A stretch of DNA of 63,200 nucleotides from NCBI RefSeq assembly GCF_017312405.1, contig NZ_BLTG01000044.1, positions 1 to 63,200 on the forward strand, given 5' to 3'. Origin of the DNA: Mycobacterium sp. PO1 (GTDB lineage Bacteria; Actinomycetota; Actinomycetes; Mycobacteriales; Mycobacteriaceae). Each line of letters opens with the position of its first letter. Position 1 is the first letter of the stretch. This document shows positions 24,975 through 34,755 of the stretch, in pieces. A program made the position numbers and the translations under genes. Under the pieces are notes generated by a model, which saw only the letters and a list, made by a program, of their open reading frames with translations, searched no databases and was not told the origin of the DNA.

Positions 24975-25826
24975 TCAGTGGTGGGTCCACGTGGTGGTTT
25001 GCTGCAGCGACCGACGATCAGACGTGCCCGGGGCCTGGGGGGTCTCGGGGGCCGTGCCGACCCGGATCAGGACCTGCGGGTAGGACTCGCCGTCGAACAC
25101 TTCACAGCCGAGAGCCAGTCGATTCCGTCCGTCGTGCAGCGGGTCGGTCAGGGCGCAGCTCGCCAACCCCAGCGCGGTGGCGGCCAGCAGCAGGTGGCTC
25201 AGGGTCTCACCAGCACGCACCCGGTCGATCTCGTCGTCACCCGCGGTGCCCAACGCGAGCAGCACCGCGCCATCCGCACCGTCTGGACCGCTTCGTCCGC
25301 CGACGGCTCCACCGGTGAACCGAAGCGCCATCTCCCCGTGCTCATCCCGCACCCATCGGGTGCGCGGAACGACGGCGAAGTCGACGCCACGACGCGCCGC
25401 GTGCACACTCAGCAACTCCAGCGTGCCCGCGGGCAGCCGGGCTTCGGGAAACTCGCGGCGATCGGAACGCCGGCTGCCGATTGCGGCGGCCAACTCGTGA
25501 TGACCGGGCTGCGCTGGGTGTTCGATCACCTCGAACAGGGCGATGTGTCCCGGGTCGTCCGGCATCGGAAAGCGGCGCACGTGAGGGCGCCAACCTTCCG
25601 CGGCCAGCGCGACGGCGCAGTGGTCCAGTACCGCGCCGCAGCTGATCAGGACGTCGCGCCGGCCGGCACCGGAATCAGCGACTGCGCGACTCCAGTCCGC
25701 GTGCAGATGCAGACCTGCACCGTCGACCTGCCACCGCCACGGCTGACTGTTCCGTGGGGAGGGGGCGCGGGCCGCCAGATCCAGGACGGCTTCGAGCACC
25801 GCGCGATCAGGATGAGCGCCCGCCAA
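24975..25826 (-). CDS. Acg family FMN-binding nitroreductase-like protein
   Basis: A 283-residue protein of the Acg/Rv2032-Rv3131 family: RAPSPRNSQPWRWQVDG (FMN-binding start), then IGSRRSDRREF and the C-terminal ATALGLASCALTDPL. M. tuberculosis relatives (about 330 residues) belong to the dormancy regulon and may sequester flavin. Here the start is a TTG at 25826 with GAGGGG six bases upstream; no ATG fits. It is shorter than the relatives by about 45 residues at the N-terminus. I could not find a convincing DosR box upstream. Confidence 0.85.
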   Translation of the reverse strand: MAGAHPDRAVLEAVLDLAARAPSPRNSQPWRWQVDGAGLHLHADWSRAVADSGAGRRDVLISCGAVLDHCAVALAAEGWRPHVRRFPMPDDPGHIALFEVIEHPAQPGHHELAAAIGSRRSDRREFPEARLPAGTLELLSVHAARRGVDFAVVPRTRWVRDEHGEMALRFTGGAVGGRSGPDGADGAVLLALGTAGDDEIDRVRAGETLSHLLLAATALGLASCALTDPLHDGRNRLALGCEVFDGESYPQVLIRVGTAPETPQAPGTSDRRSLQQTTTWTHH

Positions 25827-25902
25827 ATGTGTCCCCTCGTCGACGACTGAACTTCCGTGCGGACATCCACATTAATCGGTACTACCGTCACTCAAGATCA
25901 GC

Positions 25903-26190
25903 TCAGGTCAGCGACCGCTCCGTTGCGCCGTGGTATTCGGCCATCTCGGCGGCCACCAGTGCCGCGCTCATAGCGTCGTCGGGTCCGTCGCCGCGAAAGG
26001 CATCGAGGTCTGCCCGGCTCGACCACCGTTCGAAGACGTTGATCCGCTGCGGGTCGACCCGGTCGGCGCTGATCGCGAAATCCAGGCAGCCGGGCGTCCG
26101 GCGCGCCTGTTCGACGACACCCTCGCACCCGGCCAGGTAGGCCTCCCGCTGGGTCGCCGCGACGGTGAGGTGTCCTGCGACGATGAGCAT
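25903..26190 (-). CDS. Antibiotic biosynthesis monooxygenase (ABM) domain protein
   Basis: A 95-residue single-domain ABM protein: IVAGHLTVAATQREAYLAGC, then TPGCLDFAISADRVDPQRIN and FERWSSRADLDAF. The dimeric alpha/beta barrel fold serves as cofactor-free monooxygenase or haem-degrading enzyme in various members. The function here is unknown. AAAGGAG precedes the ATG. Upstream on the same strand is the type II NADH dehydrogenase gene, 88 bp away. Confidence 0.9.
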   Translation of the reverse strand: MLIVAGHLTVAATQREAYLAGCEGVVEQARRTPGCLDFAISADRVDPQRINVFERWSSRADLDAFRGDGPDDAMSAALVAAEMAEYHGATERSLT

Positions 26191-26278
26191 CGAAGGCTCC
26201 TTTCGGTGGTCGATCTGTCGCCCTGTAGACCCGCGGTGCGGTCGTCGTTCATCGCGGGGGGGCGTGGGCGTGCCGCGC

Positions 26279-27607
26279 TCAGGGGGTCTCGTCCGGTCGC
26301 GACCACGTGAACCGGCCGCCTTGGCCTCTGTCGCCTTCGAGCATGAACGCCCGGTGGTAGCGGCTGGCGCGCGCGATCGTGGCCAGCCAGGTGGCGACGG
26401 TACTGACGCGGTTGCTCACTCCCGTCAGCACCGCGATGTGGATGAGTCCCCACGCCAGCCAGCCGGAGAGTCCCGCCAACCTGATCGGCCCCACCTGAAG
26501 CAGAGCGTTGCCCCGGCTGATGTACGCCGCCGACCCCAGGTCGCGGTACCGGTAAGGCCGTCGGGGACGACCGATCAGGTCAGCGCGGATGCAGGCGGCG
26601 GCGTGCAGACCACCCTGCATGGCGTTCTCGGCCACGCCGGGAAGGTCGTCGCGTCCGACGAGATCGCCGATCACGAACACCTCCGGGTGTCCGGGCACCG
26701 ACAGGTCGGGTCCGACCGCGATCCGTCCACAGCGGTCGGCGCCCGCCCCGAGGGCGGCGGCGACCCGGTGCGCGAACGGCACCGCCTCGACCCCGGCGGT
26801 CCACAGCACGGTGCGAGCCCGGTACCGCTGCACCGCTGCGCCGCTCTTCGGGGTGACGGTCACCCCGTCGCCGTCGACGTCGGTGACATGCACCCCGAGA
26901 TGGAGTTGGACGCCCAGCGACGTCAGCGTTTCTGTGGCCTTGGCCGACAATGACGGAGCGAAGCTCTTGAGAACCCGGTCCCCACCGTCGAACAGCAGCA
27001 CCCGGGCATCTTCGGGGTCGATGCTGTGGAACTCGTGTGCCAACGTGCGGGTCGCGACTTCGCGGATCTGTCCGGCGAGCTCGACACCCGTCGGGCCGCC
27101 GCCCGACACGGCGAAGGTCAGCCAGGCGTCCCGGTCCGGCCCCGGCGGCAGCGTCTCGGCGATCTCGAACGCGGCGAAGAGCCGCTGGCGGATGCACAGC
27201 GCGTCGTCGAGGGTCTTCATGCCGGGCGCCCACTGCGCGAAGTGTTCGTTGCCGAAGTAGGACTGCTGCATGCCTGCCGCGACGACCAACACGTCGTAGT
27301 CGATCAGGAACGTCGAATCGTCGGGTCGGCGAGCCGTCACCCGGCGGGCGTCGGGATCCAGGTCGACGGCCTCGCCGAGAAGAACCGTGACATTGCGGTG
27401 GCGGGCCATCTCCTCCCGCAGCGGACGGCTGATGTGGCCGATGCTGAGCATGCCGGTGGCGCACTGGTACAGCAGCGGCTGGAACAGGTGGCCTGCGGAC
27501 TTGTCGAGCAGCGTCACGTCGACCTCGGCGCGGCCGAGCCGTCGCGCGCAGAACAATCCGCCGAATCCGCCGCCGATGATCAGGACCTTGGTGCGCTCGT
27601 CGCTCAC
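26279..27607 (-). CDS. ndh: Type II NADH dehydrogenase (NDH-2)
   Basis: A 442-residue flavoprotein. The FAD-binding motif VLIIGGGFGGLFCARRL is at residues 8-24, the NADH-binding motif AVSGGGPTGVELAGQI at about 166, and the second FAD segment VIGDLVGRDDLPGVAENAMQ at about 310. Amphipathic C-terminal helices attach it to the inner face of the membrane. It passes electrons from NADH to menaquinone without pumping protons. Mycobacteria often have ndh and ndhA; which this is cannot be decided here. Confidence 0.92.
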   Translation of the reverse strand: MSDERTKVLIIGGGFGGLFCARRLGRAEVDVTLLDKSAGHLFQPLLYQCATGMLSIGHISRPLREEMARHRNVTVLLGEAVDLDPDARRVTARRPDDSTFLIDYDVLVVAAGMQQSYFGNEHFAQWAPGMKTLDDALCIRQRLFAAFEIAETLPPGPDRDAWLTFAVSGGGPTGVELAGQIREVATRTLAHEFHSIDPEDARVLLFDGGDRVLKSFAPSLSAKATETLTSLGVQLHLGVHVTDVDGDGVTVTPKSGAAVQRYRARTVLWTAGVEAVPFAHRVAAALGAGADRCGRIAVGPDLSVPGHPEVFVIGDLVGRDDLPGVAENAMQGGLHAAACIRADLIGRPRRPYRYRDLGSAAYISRGNALLQVGPIRLAGLSGWLAWGLIHIAVLTGVSNRVSTVATWLATIARASRYHRAFMLEGDRGQGGRFTWSRPDETP

Positions 27608-27780
27608 GATCAGGAGGCTATCGGGCCGCAGATCCGGCGCACCGGTAACGGCGAATCGTCACATGACGAAGTAACCGATGCGATGGATGCGAAGCAGTCG
27701 GCATCCCGCCCGGCGGTCTTGAGGCGGCCGGACCTGCTCCCTTTCCCATGCGGCGCGCACGGCGCGCCTGACGAGGATGA

Positions 27781-28749
<969 letters not shown>

Positions 28750-28761
28750 CCCAAACGAAAA

Positions 28762-28790
28762 CCGGGGCGCGATCGGTGATCGCGCCCCGG
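28762..28790. terminator. Strong hairpin between convergent genes
   Basis: A perfect 13-bp stem (CCGGGGCGCGATC / GATCGCGCCCCGG) with a 3-base loop starts 12 bp after the Ag85-type stop. It serves the convergent small secreted-protein gene as well. There is no U-tract, as in many mycobacterial terminators. Confidence 0.8.
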
Positions 28791-28809
28791 TCTCGTGTCG
28801 ACGGCAGAA

Positions 28810-29097
28810 TCAGTAGGTCGGGATGAACACGCCGTTCATCCACACGCCCCAGTGCTGCCAGCCCTCGTCCCAGACCTGCGGATTACCGGCGGCCCAGGCC
28901 GGCGGCACCGGCATCGGCGGCGCCCACGCGGGCGGCTCACCGGTGTTGGGGCCCGGCGGCGGCATGGGAGGAGCAGGCTGGGCAGGCATGTTCGGCCACG
29001 GGGCGGGCTCGGCGGTCGCGGTGGCGATGCCGCCGACGGCGCCCGCGGTGAGGCCGCCCAGAACAGCTGCGCTTGCGAGAACCTTGGTGAACTTCAT
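28810..29097 (-). CDS. Small secreted proline-rich protein
   Basis: A 95-residue protein from the ATG at 29097, with GGAG nine bases upstream. The frame is open much further but only this start gives a signal peptide: MKFTKVLASAAVLGGLTAGA, cleaved near ATATAEP. The mature chain is Pro-rich (PAPPMPPPGPNTGEPPAW) and ends with a Trp-rich tail (WDEGWQHWGVWMNGVFIPTY). The pattern recalls small secreted mycobacterial wall proteins. No function is known to me. Confidence 0.8.
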   Translation of the reverse strand: MKFTKVLASAAVLGGLTAGAVGGIATATAEPAPWPNMPAQPAPPMPPPGPNTGEPPAWAPPMPVPPAWAAGNPQVWDEGWQHWGVWMNGVFIPTY

Positions 29098-29220
29098 CGT
29101 CGTGAACTCCATTCCTGGGTTCGGTCTGACCCGCTGTCGGGTGCGTACGTGCGGAGTTCTAGCCCGAATCACGATCGGGTAAACCCGTCCCCGGCCAACG
29201 GTGATGCGCGTAACAATGTG

Positions 29221-29577
29221 ATGGCGTCTACTGAAACGGTGAGCCAGACATCGCGCGCCGAGCTGCGGCGGGCCGCCGACTCCCGCGGGACCGTGTCCGA
29301 GGATGCGCTGGTCGCCCTGTCCGACGGCCCGATGTGTCAGCGGCTCGAGGCGGCCATGAGGGCGCTGGCTGCCCATCGCGGGCGGACCAGCAGCACTTGT
29401 CCGTCGGACGTGGCCCGCAGTGTCGGCGGGGACCGGTGGCGCGAACTGATGGACGACACCCGTGCGACCGCCCGGCGGCTCGCGGCCGCCGGCGTCGTCG
29501 AGATCACCCAGCGCGGCAGCGTGGTCGATCCGAACGACGACTGGCGCGGGCCGATCCGGATCCGGATCACCGGCTGA
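29221..29577 (+). CDS. DUF3253 protein
   Basis: A 118-residue protein. The C-terminal two-thirds matches DUF3253: TCPSDVARSVGGDRWRELMD, then ARRLAAAGVVEITQRGSVVD and GPIRIRI, a small winged-helix-like fold. Function unknown. The ATG at 29221 lacks a strong ribosome site; a GTG at 29239 is possible. The methyltransferase gene follows 10 bp after the stop and is probably cotranscribed. Confidence 0.85.
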   Translation: MASTETVSQTSRAELRRAADSRGTVSEDALVALSDGPMCQRLEAAMRALAAHRGRTSSTCPSDVARSVGGDRWRELMDDTRATARRLAAAGVVEITQRGSVVDPNDDWRGPIRIRITG

Positions 29578-29587
29578 CCGCGCAGAC

Positions 29588-30133
29588 ATGTCCGAGCAAG
29601 ACCGAGTCCGCTGGGACCAGCGTCATGCAGACCGCGACCCCGTCGACGAGGCGGACGTCGACCTGCCCGCGGCCTTCCGTCCGTATGCCGACGTGTTTCC
29701 GCGGGCCGGGAACGCACTCGACGTCGCATGCGGCCGCGGCGCCGGCGCGGTATGGCTCGCGCGGCGCGGCATGACGGTCCACGGCGTCGACGTCTCGCCC
29801 GTCGCGGTGCGGGCCGCACGCGACCTCGCCCGCCGCTGCGGCGTCACCGCGCGCTGTCGCTTCGACGCGATGGACCTCGACGCCGGACTGCCCGCCGGAG
29901 GGCTCGTCGATGTGCTGTTGTGCAGCATGTTCCGCGATCGACGGCTGGACGCGGCTCTCGTGGCGCGGCTTGCGCCCGGCGGCCTTCTCGCGGTCAGCGC
30001 GTTGAGCGAGGTCGGTGCCGTACCGGGACCGTTTCGCGCTCACGCCGGTGAACTCACCGACGCGTTCGGTGCGCTCGAGGTGATCGCGTGCGCCGAAACA
30101 CACGGACAGGCCTGGTTACTCGCCCGTCGGTGA
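29588..30133 (+). CDS. Class I SAM-dependent methyltransferase (TehB/thiopurine-type)
   Basis: A 181-residue protein with WDQRHADRD at the N-terminus, motif I ALDVACGRGAGAVWLARRG, motif II VHGVDVSPVAVRAA, and FDAMDLDAGLP. This pattern is typical of small-molecule or chalcogen methyltransferases of the TehB type. The substrate is unknown. It lies 10 bp downstream of the DUF3253 gene and overlaps the convergent DUF4267 gene by 18 bp. Confidence 0.85.
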   Translation: MSEQDRVRWDQRHADRDPVDEADVDLPAAFRPYADVFPRAGNALDVACGRGAGAVWLARRGMTVHGVDVSPVAVRAARDLARRCGVTARCRFDAMDLDAGLPAGGLVDVLLCSMFRDRRLDAALVARLAPGGLLAVSALSEVGAVPGPFRAHAGELTDAFGALEVIACAETHGQAWLLARR

Positions 30134-30511
30134 GGACCGCGCGGCAGGAGGCCGGGTCGCGCCCCACAACCCCACCCCGATCCCGACGACCGCGCCACCG
30201 AGCCCGATGAGTTTCTGCGATGGTCTCAGCTGATCGTGCACGCTCCACCCGCCCAGCAGATCTGACGCATCCGCGCCGCCCGAAGCCAGAAACCACCCGC
30301 GGGTGTCGCGTCCGCGTACCGCGCTCGCGAGCAACATGGCACCGATCAACGCGTCGCGGTATCCCATCGATCGCAGCAACAGCCGCGCCGTGGGCGGCGG
30401 TTCGTCCGGGTCACCCCACCACCGATTGGCCCGCAGCGGATCGACGAGGAACGACACCCCCGACGCCAAGCGAATTGCGCCCGCTGCCAACGCCGCACCG
30501 TCCACCGCCAT
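30116..30511 (-). CDS. DUF4267-type membrane protein
   Basis: A 131-residue protein with about four short hydrophobic segments (AALAAGAIRLASGVSFLVDP, YRDALIGAMLLASAV, LIGLGGAVVGIGVGLWGA), matching the pattern of DUF4267 small membrane proteins. Function unknown. It overlaps the end of the methyltransferase gene tail to tail by 18 bp. Confidence 0.7.
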   Translation of the reverse strand: MAVDGAALAAGAIRLASGVSFLVDPLRANRWWGDPDEPPPTARLLLRSMGYRDALIGAMLLASAVRGRDTRGWFLASGGADASDLLGGWSVHDQLRPSQKLIGLGGAVVGIGVGLWGATRPPAARSSPTGE

Positions 30512-30753
30512 GCCGCGAACCCTACCGAGGGCGCCGGTGCCCCGTAGCGAAATCAGTCCGGGTGGATGTCAGCGCGGCGGCCCGCTCGACTTCCTCGAGC
30601 TTGAACTCCCCGGCACCGTCCAGGCGAAGGCAAGTAGTGCGTGAGCGGCCCGGCCCTTGTCCGGCATCACCGCGACCCGATGGAATCGGCTGTGGTGCTC
30701 GAACAGGCGCCGATCCCAGATCCTGCGCCAGTCCCGCGGCGCCGGCCTGTGGG

Positions 30754-31266
30754 TCAGATCCCCGTCACGCCGTCAAGACGTTCGCGAAGGATGTCGGCGT
30801 GACCGTTGTGCCGGGCGTACTCACCGATCATGTGGAGGTAGATCCAGCGCACGGAGACCTCGGTGCCCATGAACGGAACCACGTCGTCGAGTTCGTGATC
30901 CGCGCAGATGGTGTGCGCGGTGTCGACCTCAGCCCGCCATCGTTGCACCGCATCCGCGAACGACACCTGCTCGGACAGCTCGAAGCCGCCGTCATGCCCG
31001 CCGGGGGCCGGCGCCGGGCCGTAGATCGGCGGCGCGTCCCGCCGGCCCATCACCCGCTGAAACCAATTCCGTTCCACCTCGGCCAGGTGCTGCACCAGTC
31101 CCTGCAGCGTCAACGATGACGGTGGTGCCGATGCGGTGCGCAACGTCGTGTCGTCCAGGCCGTCGCACTTGAGCAGCAGCGTGCGGCGCTGGAAGTCCAA
31201 CCACGCTGTCAGCGTGGTGCGTTCGTCGCCGTTGAACGGTGGTGTCTCGCGCTCGCCGATTTCCAT
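30754..31266 (-). CDS. DinB family protein (DUF664)
   Basis: About 170 residues from the ATG at 31266; an ATG at 31278 adds four. The DinB/DUF664 four-helix pattern is clear: LTAWLDFQRRTLLLKCDGLD, TLQGLVQHLAEVERNWF (metal His in QHL), and VRWIYLHMIGEYARHNGHAD with the other His residues. It is probably a metal- and mycothiol-dependent enzyme of unknown substrate. The 240 bp after it, up to the DUF4267 gene, hold no intact gene. Confidence 0.88.
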   Translation of the reverse strand: MEIGERETPPFNGDERTTLTAWLDFQRRTLLLKCDGLDDTTLRTASAPPSSLTLQGLVQHLAEVERNWFQRVMGRRDAPPIYGPAPAPGGHDGGFELSEQVSFADAVQRWRAEVDTAHTICADHELDDVVPFMGTEVSVRWIYLHMIGEYARHNGHADILRERLDGVTGI

Positions 31267-31458
31267 GGCCGCGATCATCGCACCCTGTTCTCACCCGTTC
31301 GCAAGCCGTTCGAGATGAGGGACCCGATTCCGGACGAGCGCAACCGTTCCAGACGAGCGCGGCCGTCGGATACAACGCAGCCTCACCAGATGAGCGCGGC
31401 CTTCGGATGCGAGCACAGCCGTTTCCGGAGCTGCTTCAGATGACGGGACTCATCGGAG

Positions 31459-33051
31459 ATGATCGGAGTCGTGCCCGATACACCGTTGACCATTCCGGGT
31501 CTGCTCGCGCGCGCCGTCGCCGATCACGGTGACCGGATCTATGCGATCAGCCCGACCGGCCGACTGACCTACTGTCAGGCCGAACAGCGCTCCGCGGAAC
31601 TGGCCCGGTGGATGTTGGCTCTCGGCGTCGGTAAGGGGACCCGGGTCGGGTTGTTCTTCGCCAACGACATCGAGTGGATCATCTGGTGGCTGGCGGCGTC
31701 GCGCATCGGCGCGGTCGCGGTCCCGCTGAGCACCATGTACCGGCCCGCCGAGCTGGCCAAGGTGGTCAGGCTGGCCGACGTCGGACTGCTCGTCGCGCCG
31801 GCCCGGGTGCTGGACATCGACGTCGCCGCGCGTTTGGAGGCGGCATTCCCCGGCCTCGCCGATCAGCGGGCGGACCGGCTGTCGCTGCCGGCTGCACCGT
31901 TTCTGCGGCGCATCGCGCTCACCTCCGGCGCCCGTGTCGCCTGGGCGTCCCGGTGCGCCGACGACACCGACGACGGCGCCGACGACACCGACGACGGCGA
32001 CGACCGGGTCGGCGCTGACGTGCTGGCTTCGGCCGAGGCCGAGGTATCCGCCGCCGACCTGGCCATCATGGTGCACACGTCGGGATCGACCGCGGATCCG
32101 AAGGGCGTTCTGCACACCCACGGAACCCTGGTGCGGCAGACCTCGACGTGGCCGGCCGCCATCCGGGCCGTCACCGGGTCGCAGGATCCACCGGTGATCG
32201 TCTGTGCCATGCCGTTGTTCTGGATCGGTGGCGTGTTGGCCGTCATGGGTGCGATGCACGAGGCGGTGACGTTGCTGCTGATGCCCCGGCTCGATGCGGG
32301 TGTCGCCCTGGACCTCGCCGAGGCCGAACGGGCCACCGGCATCGTGGGTTGGCCGGCGTTCACCCAGCGGATGCGCGAGCATCCCAGCTTCGCCGGCCGT
32401 GATCTGTCGTCGGCGCCGATGCTGCGTCACGGTCCACTCGACATCGCGATGACCGATGTGCCCGACGGATATCCGGTGCACCGCACCATGTCCGAGACAG
32501 CGGGCGGCTTCGCCTACACCGACATCGCGGTGGTCGACGACGGGGGTACCCCGGTCGCCGACGGTGTGGTCGGAGAACTGCTGGTTCGCGGCATCGGCGT
32601 GATGGCCGGATACAACAAGAAAGAACGGTGGGAGACCTTCGACGCGGACGGGTGGTACCACACCGGAGACCGGGTCTACCGCCGCACCGGCGATCCGCGG
32701 CTGTTCTATGTCGGGCGTAGCACCGAGCTCATCAAGACCTCGGGGGCCAACGTCTCCCCGCTCGAAGTCGAGGCCGTGATCGGGGAATTCGACGGGGTGG
32801 CGCAGTGCGTGGTGGTCGGGGTGCACCATCCCGAGCGAGGTGAGGAAGTGTGCGCGGTCGTGGTTGGTGGCACTGCCCAGTTGGACCTCGAAGCCCTGGC
32901 TCGTCGTGCCCGTGACGTGTTGTCCCCCTACAAGGTGCCCACTCGGTGGATCCCGGTGTCCAGCGCGCAGATTCCCACGCTGCCCAGCGGTAAATTGAAC
33001 CGAAAAGCTCTGCGGGACTGGGTAGTCGGCTCAGTTCTGTCGGGGCAGTAG
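31459..33051 (+). CDS. Adenylate-forming acyl-CoA synthetase (AMP-binding)
   Basis: A 530-residue ANL-superfamily enzyme. Motifs: phosphate loop VHTSGSTADPKGVLHTHG, GWYHTGDRVYR (ribose-binding Asp), and C-terminal LPSGKLNRKAL with the catalytic lysine. It should activate a carboxylic acid as the AMP ester and transfer it to CoA. The substrate is unknown. A duplicated 21-bp unit inserts a D-T-D-D-G-rich segment near residues 167-182. The last 21 bp overlap the convergent F420-type gene. A GTG at 31471 is an alternative start. Confidence 0.92.
   Translation: MIGVVPDTPLTIPGLLARAVADHGDRIYAISPTGRLTYCQAEQRSAELARWMLALGVGKGTRVGLFFANDIEWIIWWLAASRIGAVAVPLSTMYRPAELAKVVRLADVGLLVAPARVLDIDVAARLEAAFPGLADQRADRLSLPAAPFLRRIALTSGARVAWASRCADDTDDGADDTDDGDDRVGADVLASAEAEVSAADLAIMVHTSGSTADPKGVLHTHGTLVRQTSTWPAAIRAVTGSQDPPVIVCAMPLFWIGGVLAVMGAMHEAVTLLLMPRLDAGVALDLAEAERATGIVGWPAFTQRMREHPSFAGRDLSSAPMLRHGPLDIAMTDVPDGYPVHRTMSETAGGFAYTDIAVVDDGGTPVADGVVGELLVRGIGVMAGYNKKERWETFDADGWYHTGDRVYRRTGDPRLFYVGRSTELIKTSGANVSPLEVEAVIGEFDGVAQCVVVGVHHPERGEEVCAVVVGGTAQLDLEALARRARDVLSPYKVPTRWIPVSSAQIPTLPSGKLNRKALRDWVVGSVLSGQ
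31957..31998. repeat. 21-bp perfect tandem duplication inside the acyl-CoA synthetase gene
   Basis: The unit GCCGACGACACCGACGACGGC occurs twice back to back (31957-31977, 31978-31998), in frame, coding for A-D-D-T-D-D-G twice and followed by D-D. It adds an acidic loop in the N-terminal domain of the ligase. Confidence 0.9.
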
Positions 33052-33921
33052 CTCACGGACGAACTCGTCGAGGAAGCGCGGCATGTCGACTGGGCCGGCC
33101 GGTCTGATCACGAACTTCGTCAGCCCGGCTGCGAGGTAGCCGTCGAGTTGTGCATGCAGGGCAGGCCAGTCCTCGGCGACCAGGTCCGTCGGCCGCAGGT
33201 CCGGGCGTCGTCTGCGCACCGAGTCCGCAACGGCCGCCGGCAGCGTACCGGTGCCCACGGCGAGGTTGATGCCGTAGTGATCGGCAGGGATGCTGCGGCC
33301 GGCTTCGCCGGCCGCAGCGACGATCTGAGTGTGCGCATCAGCGGTCTCCTCGGGGGTGAGGAAGCTGCCCAGCCACCCGTCGCCGTGCGTCCCGACCCGG
33401 CGGTACCCTGCGGCTGACGCGCCGCCGAGCCAGATGTCCAGCGGTGCGGCGGTTTTGGGGAGAATCCGCACGTCACGTACATCGTGATAGGTGCCGCGAA
33501 AGGCGACCGGATCCGTAGCGTCCGGGTCGAGTGCGGCACGGAGCAGGGTCAACGCCTCGTCGAACACCGCACCGCGACGGCCGGCCGGAACGGGGAACAA
33601 GTCGCGTTCGGCGGGCAGTGCCGAGCGCAGACCGAACACCGGGAGCACCCGTTTGGGCGCCAGCGCGGCCAGTGAAGCCAGCTGCTTGGCCACCAGGACC
33701 GGGTGGCGGCCCGGCAGCACCGCCACCGAGGTGCCGACCTTCAGTTCCGTTGTGCGCGGCAGCGCGAACGCCATCCCGATGACGGGGTCGACCGCCTGCG
33801 AGTAGACGATCTCGGAGAACCACAGTGAGTCCACTTCCGCTGCCTCCAGGCGGTCGACGATGCCGGGGAGGTCCTGCGTGGCGGTCTCGGGCCCCAGCCC
33901 CACCCCGAAGCGGATCTTCAC
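33031..33921 (-). CDS. F420-dependent LLM-class oxidoreductase (TIGR03854-like)
   Basis: A 296-residue luciferase-like (TIM barrel) protein: IRFGVGLGPE, WFSEIVYSQAVDPVIGMAFA, TSVAVLPGRHPVLVAKQLAS and IWLGGASAAGYRRVGTHGDGW are typical of mycobacterial F420H2-dependent oxidoreductases; the pattern fits the MSMEG_3544-type subgroup. The substrate is unknown. It overlaps the acyl-CoA synthetase stop tail to tail. Confidence 0.88.
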   Translation of the reverse strand: MKIRFGVGLGPETATQDLPGIVDRLEAAEVDSLWFSEIVYSQAVDPVIGMAFALPRTTELKVGTSVAVLPGRHPVLVAKQLASLAALAPKRVLPVFGLRSALPAERDLFPVPAGRRGAVFDEALTLLRAALDPDATDPVAFRGTYHDVRDVRILPKTAAPLDIWLGGASAAGYRRVGTHGDGWLGSFLTPEETADAHTQIVAAAGEAGRSIPADHYGINLAVGTGTLPAAVADSVRRRRPDLRPTDLVAEDWPALHAQLDGYLAAGLTKFVIRPAGPVDMPRFLDEFVRELLPRQN

Positions 33922-33979
33922 GACTATCCACCGTAGCGATGCGCCCTATGCGTGCTGTGCCCGCGTGAGCGGTGACAGG

Positions 33980-34741
33980 ATGGTGCGCGTGGCAGAGCGC
34001 ATCACGTTCCCCAGCAGCAGCGGACCCGCCCTGGCGGGCCTGATCGACCAACCCGAGGGCGAGTGCCGCGGGTGGGGGGTCTTCGTACACGGGTTCACGC
34101 TGGGCAAGGACAGTCCTGCGGCCAGCCGAATCTGCAAGCAACTGGCCAGCGAGGGCATCGGAATGCTGCGCTTCGACGCCCTGGGCCTCGGGCAGTCCGC
34201 CGGCGACTGGGGTGACGGTTCGTTCTCACACAAGGTCGCCGACACGGTGCGCGCCGTGCAGTTCATGAACGAATCCGGACGTGAGGTCCGACTGCTGGTC
34301 GGTCATTCGTTCGGCGGGTCGGCGGTGCTGGCGGCCGCGCACGAGTGCCCCACCGTCGCCGCGGTGGTCAGCGTCGGTGCACCGTGCCAGCCGTCGCACA
34401 TCGAGCACATCTACGACACGCTGGTCCACCGCATCGAATCCGAGGGCGAAGCAGAGCTGACGATCGGGGGTAAGGCTTTGACCCTGCGCCGCCACTTCGT
34501 CGAGGACGTCCGCACCGCCGATCTGCGCGACCGCATCGAAACCCTGCGCCGGCCCCTGCTGGTCATGCACTCCCCGACCGACAACACCGTCGGCATCGAC
34601 AATGCCAGCCACATCTTCCAGACGGCCCGCCACCCTCGCAGCTTCATCTCGCTGGAGGGCGCGGACCATCTGCTGACCGGCAAGAACCAGGCGGCGCGCG
34701 CTGCGCGGATCATCAGCGCCTGGGCCGACCCCTACCTGTGA
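33980..34741 (+). CDS. Alpha/beta hydrolase
   Basis: About 253 residues from the ATG at 33980; a GTG at 33989 has a better-spaced AGGA. The motifs are GVFVHGFTLGKDSPAA (oxyanion loop), MLRFDALGLGQSAGDWGDGS, nucleophile LLVGHSFGGSAVL, acid in MHSPTDNTVG and His in EGADHLLTG. The last 120 residues look helical and redox-neutral, as in the hydrolase half of OsmC-fused hydrolases, but no OsmC domain is attached. It probably hydrolyses small esters or thioesters. Confidence 0.88.
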   Translation: MVRVAERITFPSSSGPALAGLIDQPEGECRGWGVFVHGFTLGKDSPAASRICKQLASEGIGMLRFDALGLGQSAGDWGDGSFSHKVADTVRAVQFMNESGREVRLLVGHSFGGSAVLAAAHECPTVAAVVSVGAPCQPSHIEHIYDTLVHRIESEGEAELTIGGKALTLRRHFVEDVRTADLRDRIETLRRPLLVMHSPTDNTVGIDNASHIFQTARHPRSFISLEGADHLLTGKNQAARAARIISAWADPYL

Positions 34742-34755
34742 GCGGCCGCCAGCCG

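Noticed and set aside
25827..25902. DosR box upstream of the Acg-type gene
   Set aside because: No string close to the GGGACTTTnGGCCC-type palindrome was found in the 77 bp before the start.
30540..30753. Minus-frame segment reading WRRIWDRRLFEHHSRFHR between the DinB and DUF4267 genes
   Set aside because: Looks slightly protein-like and could be a gene relic, but there is no start, no recognisable family and the frame is short.
31450..32829. A 459-codon minus frame opposite the acyl-CoA synthetase
   Set aside because: Antisense shadow; the plus strand has all ANL motifs.
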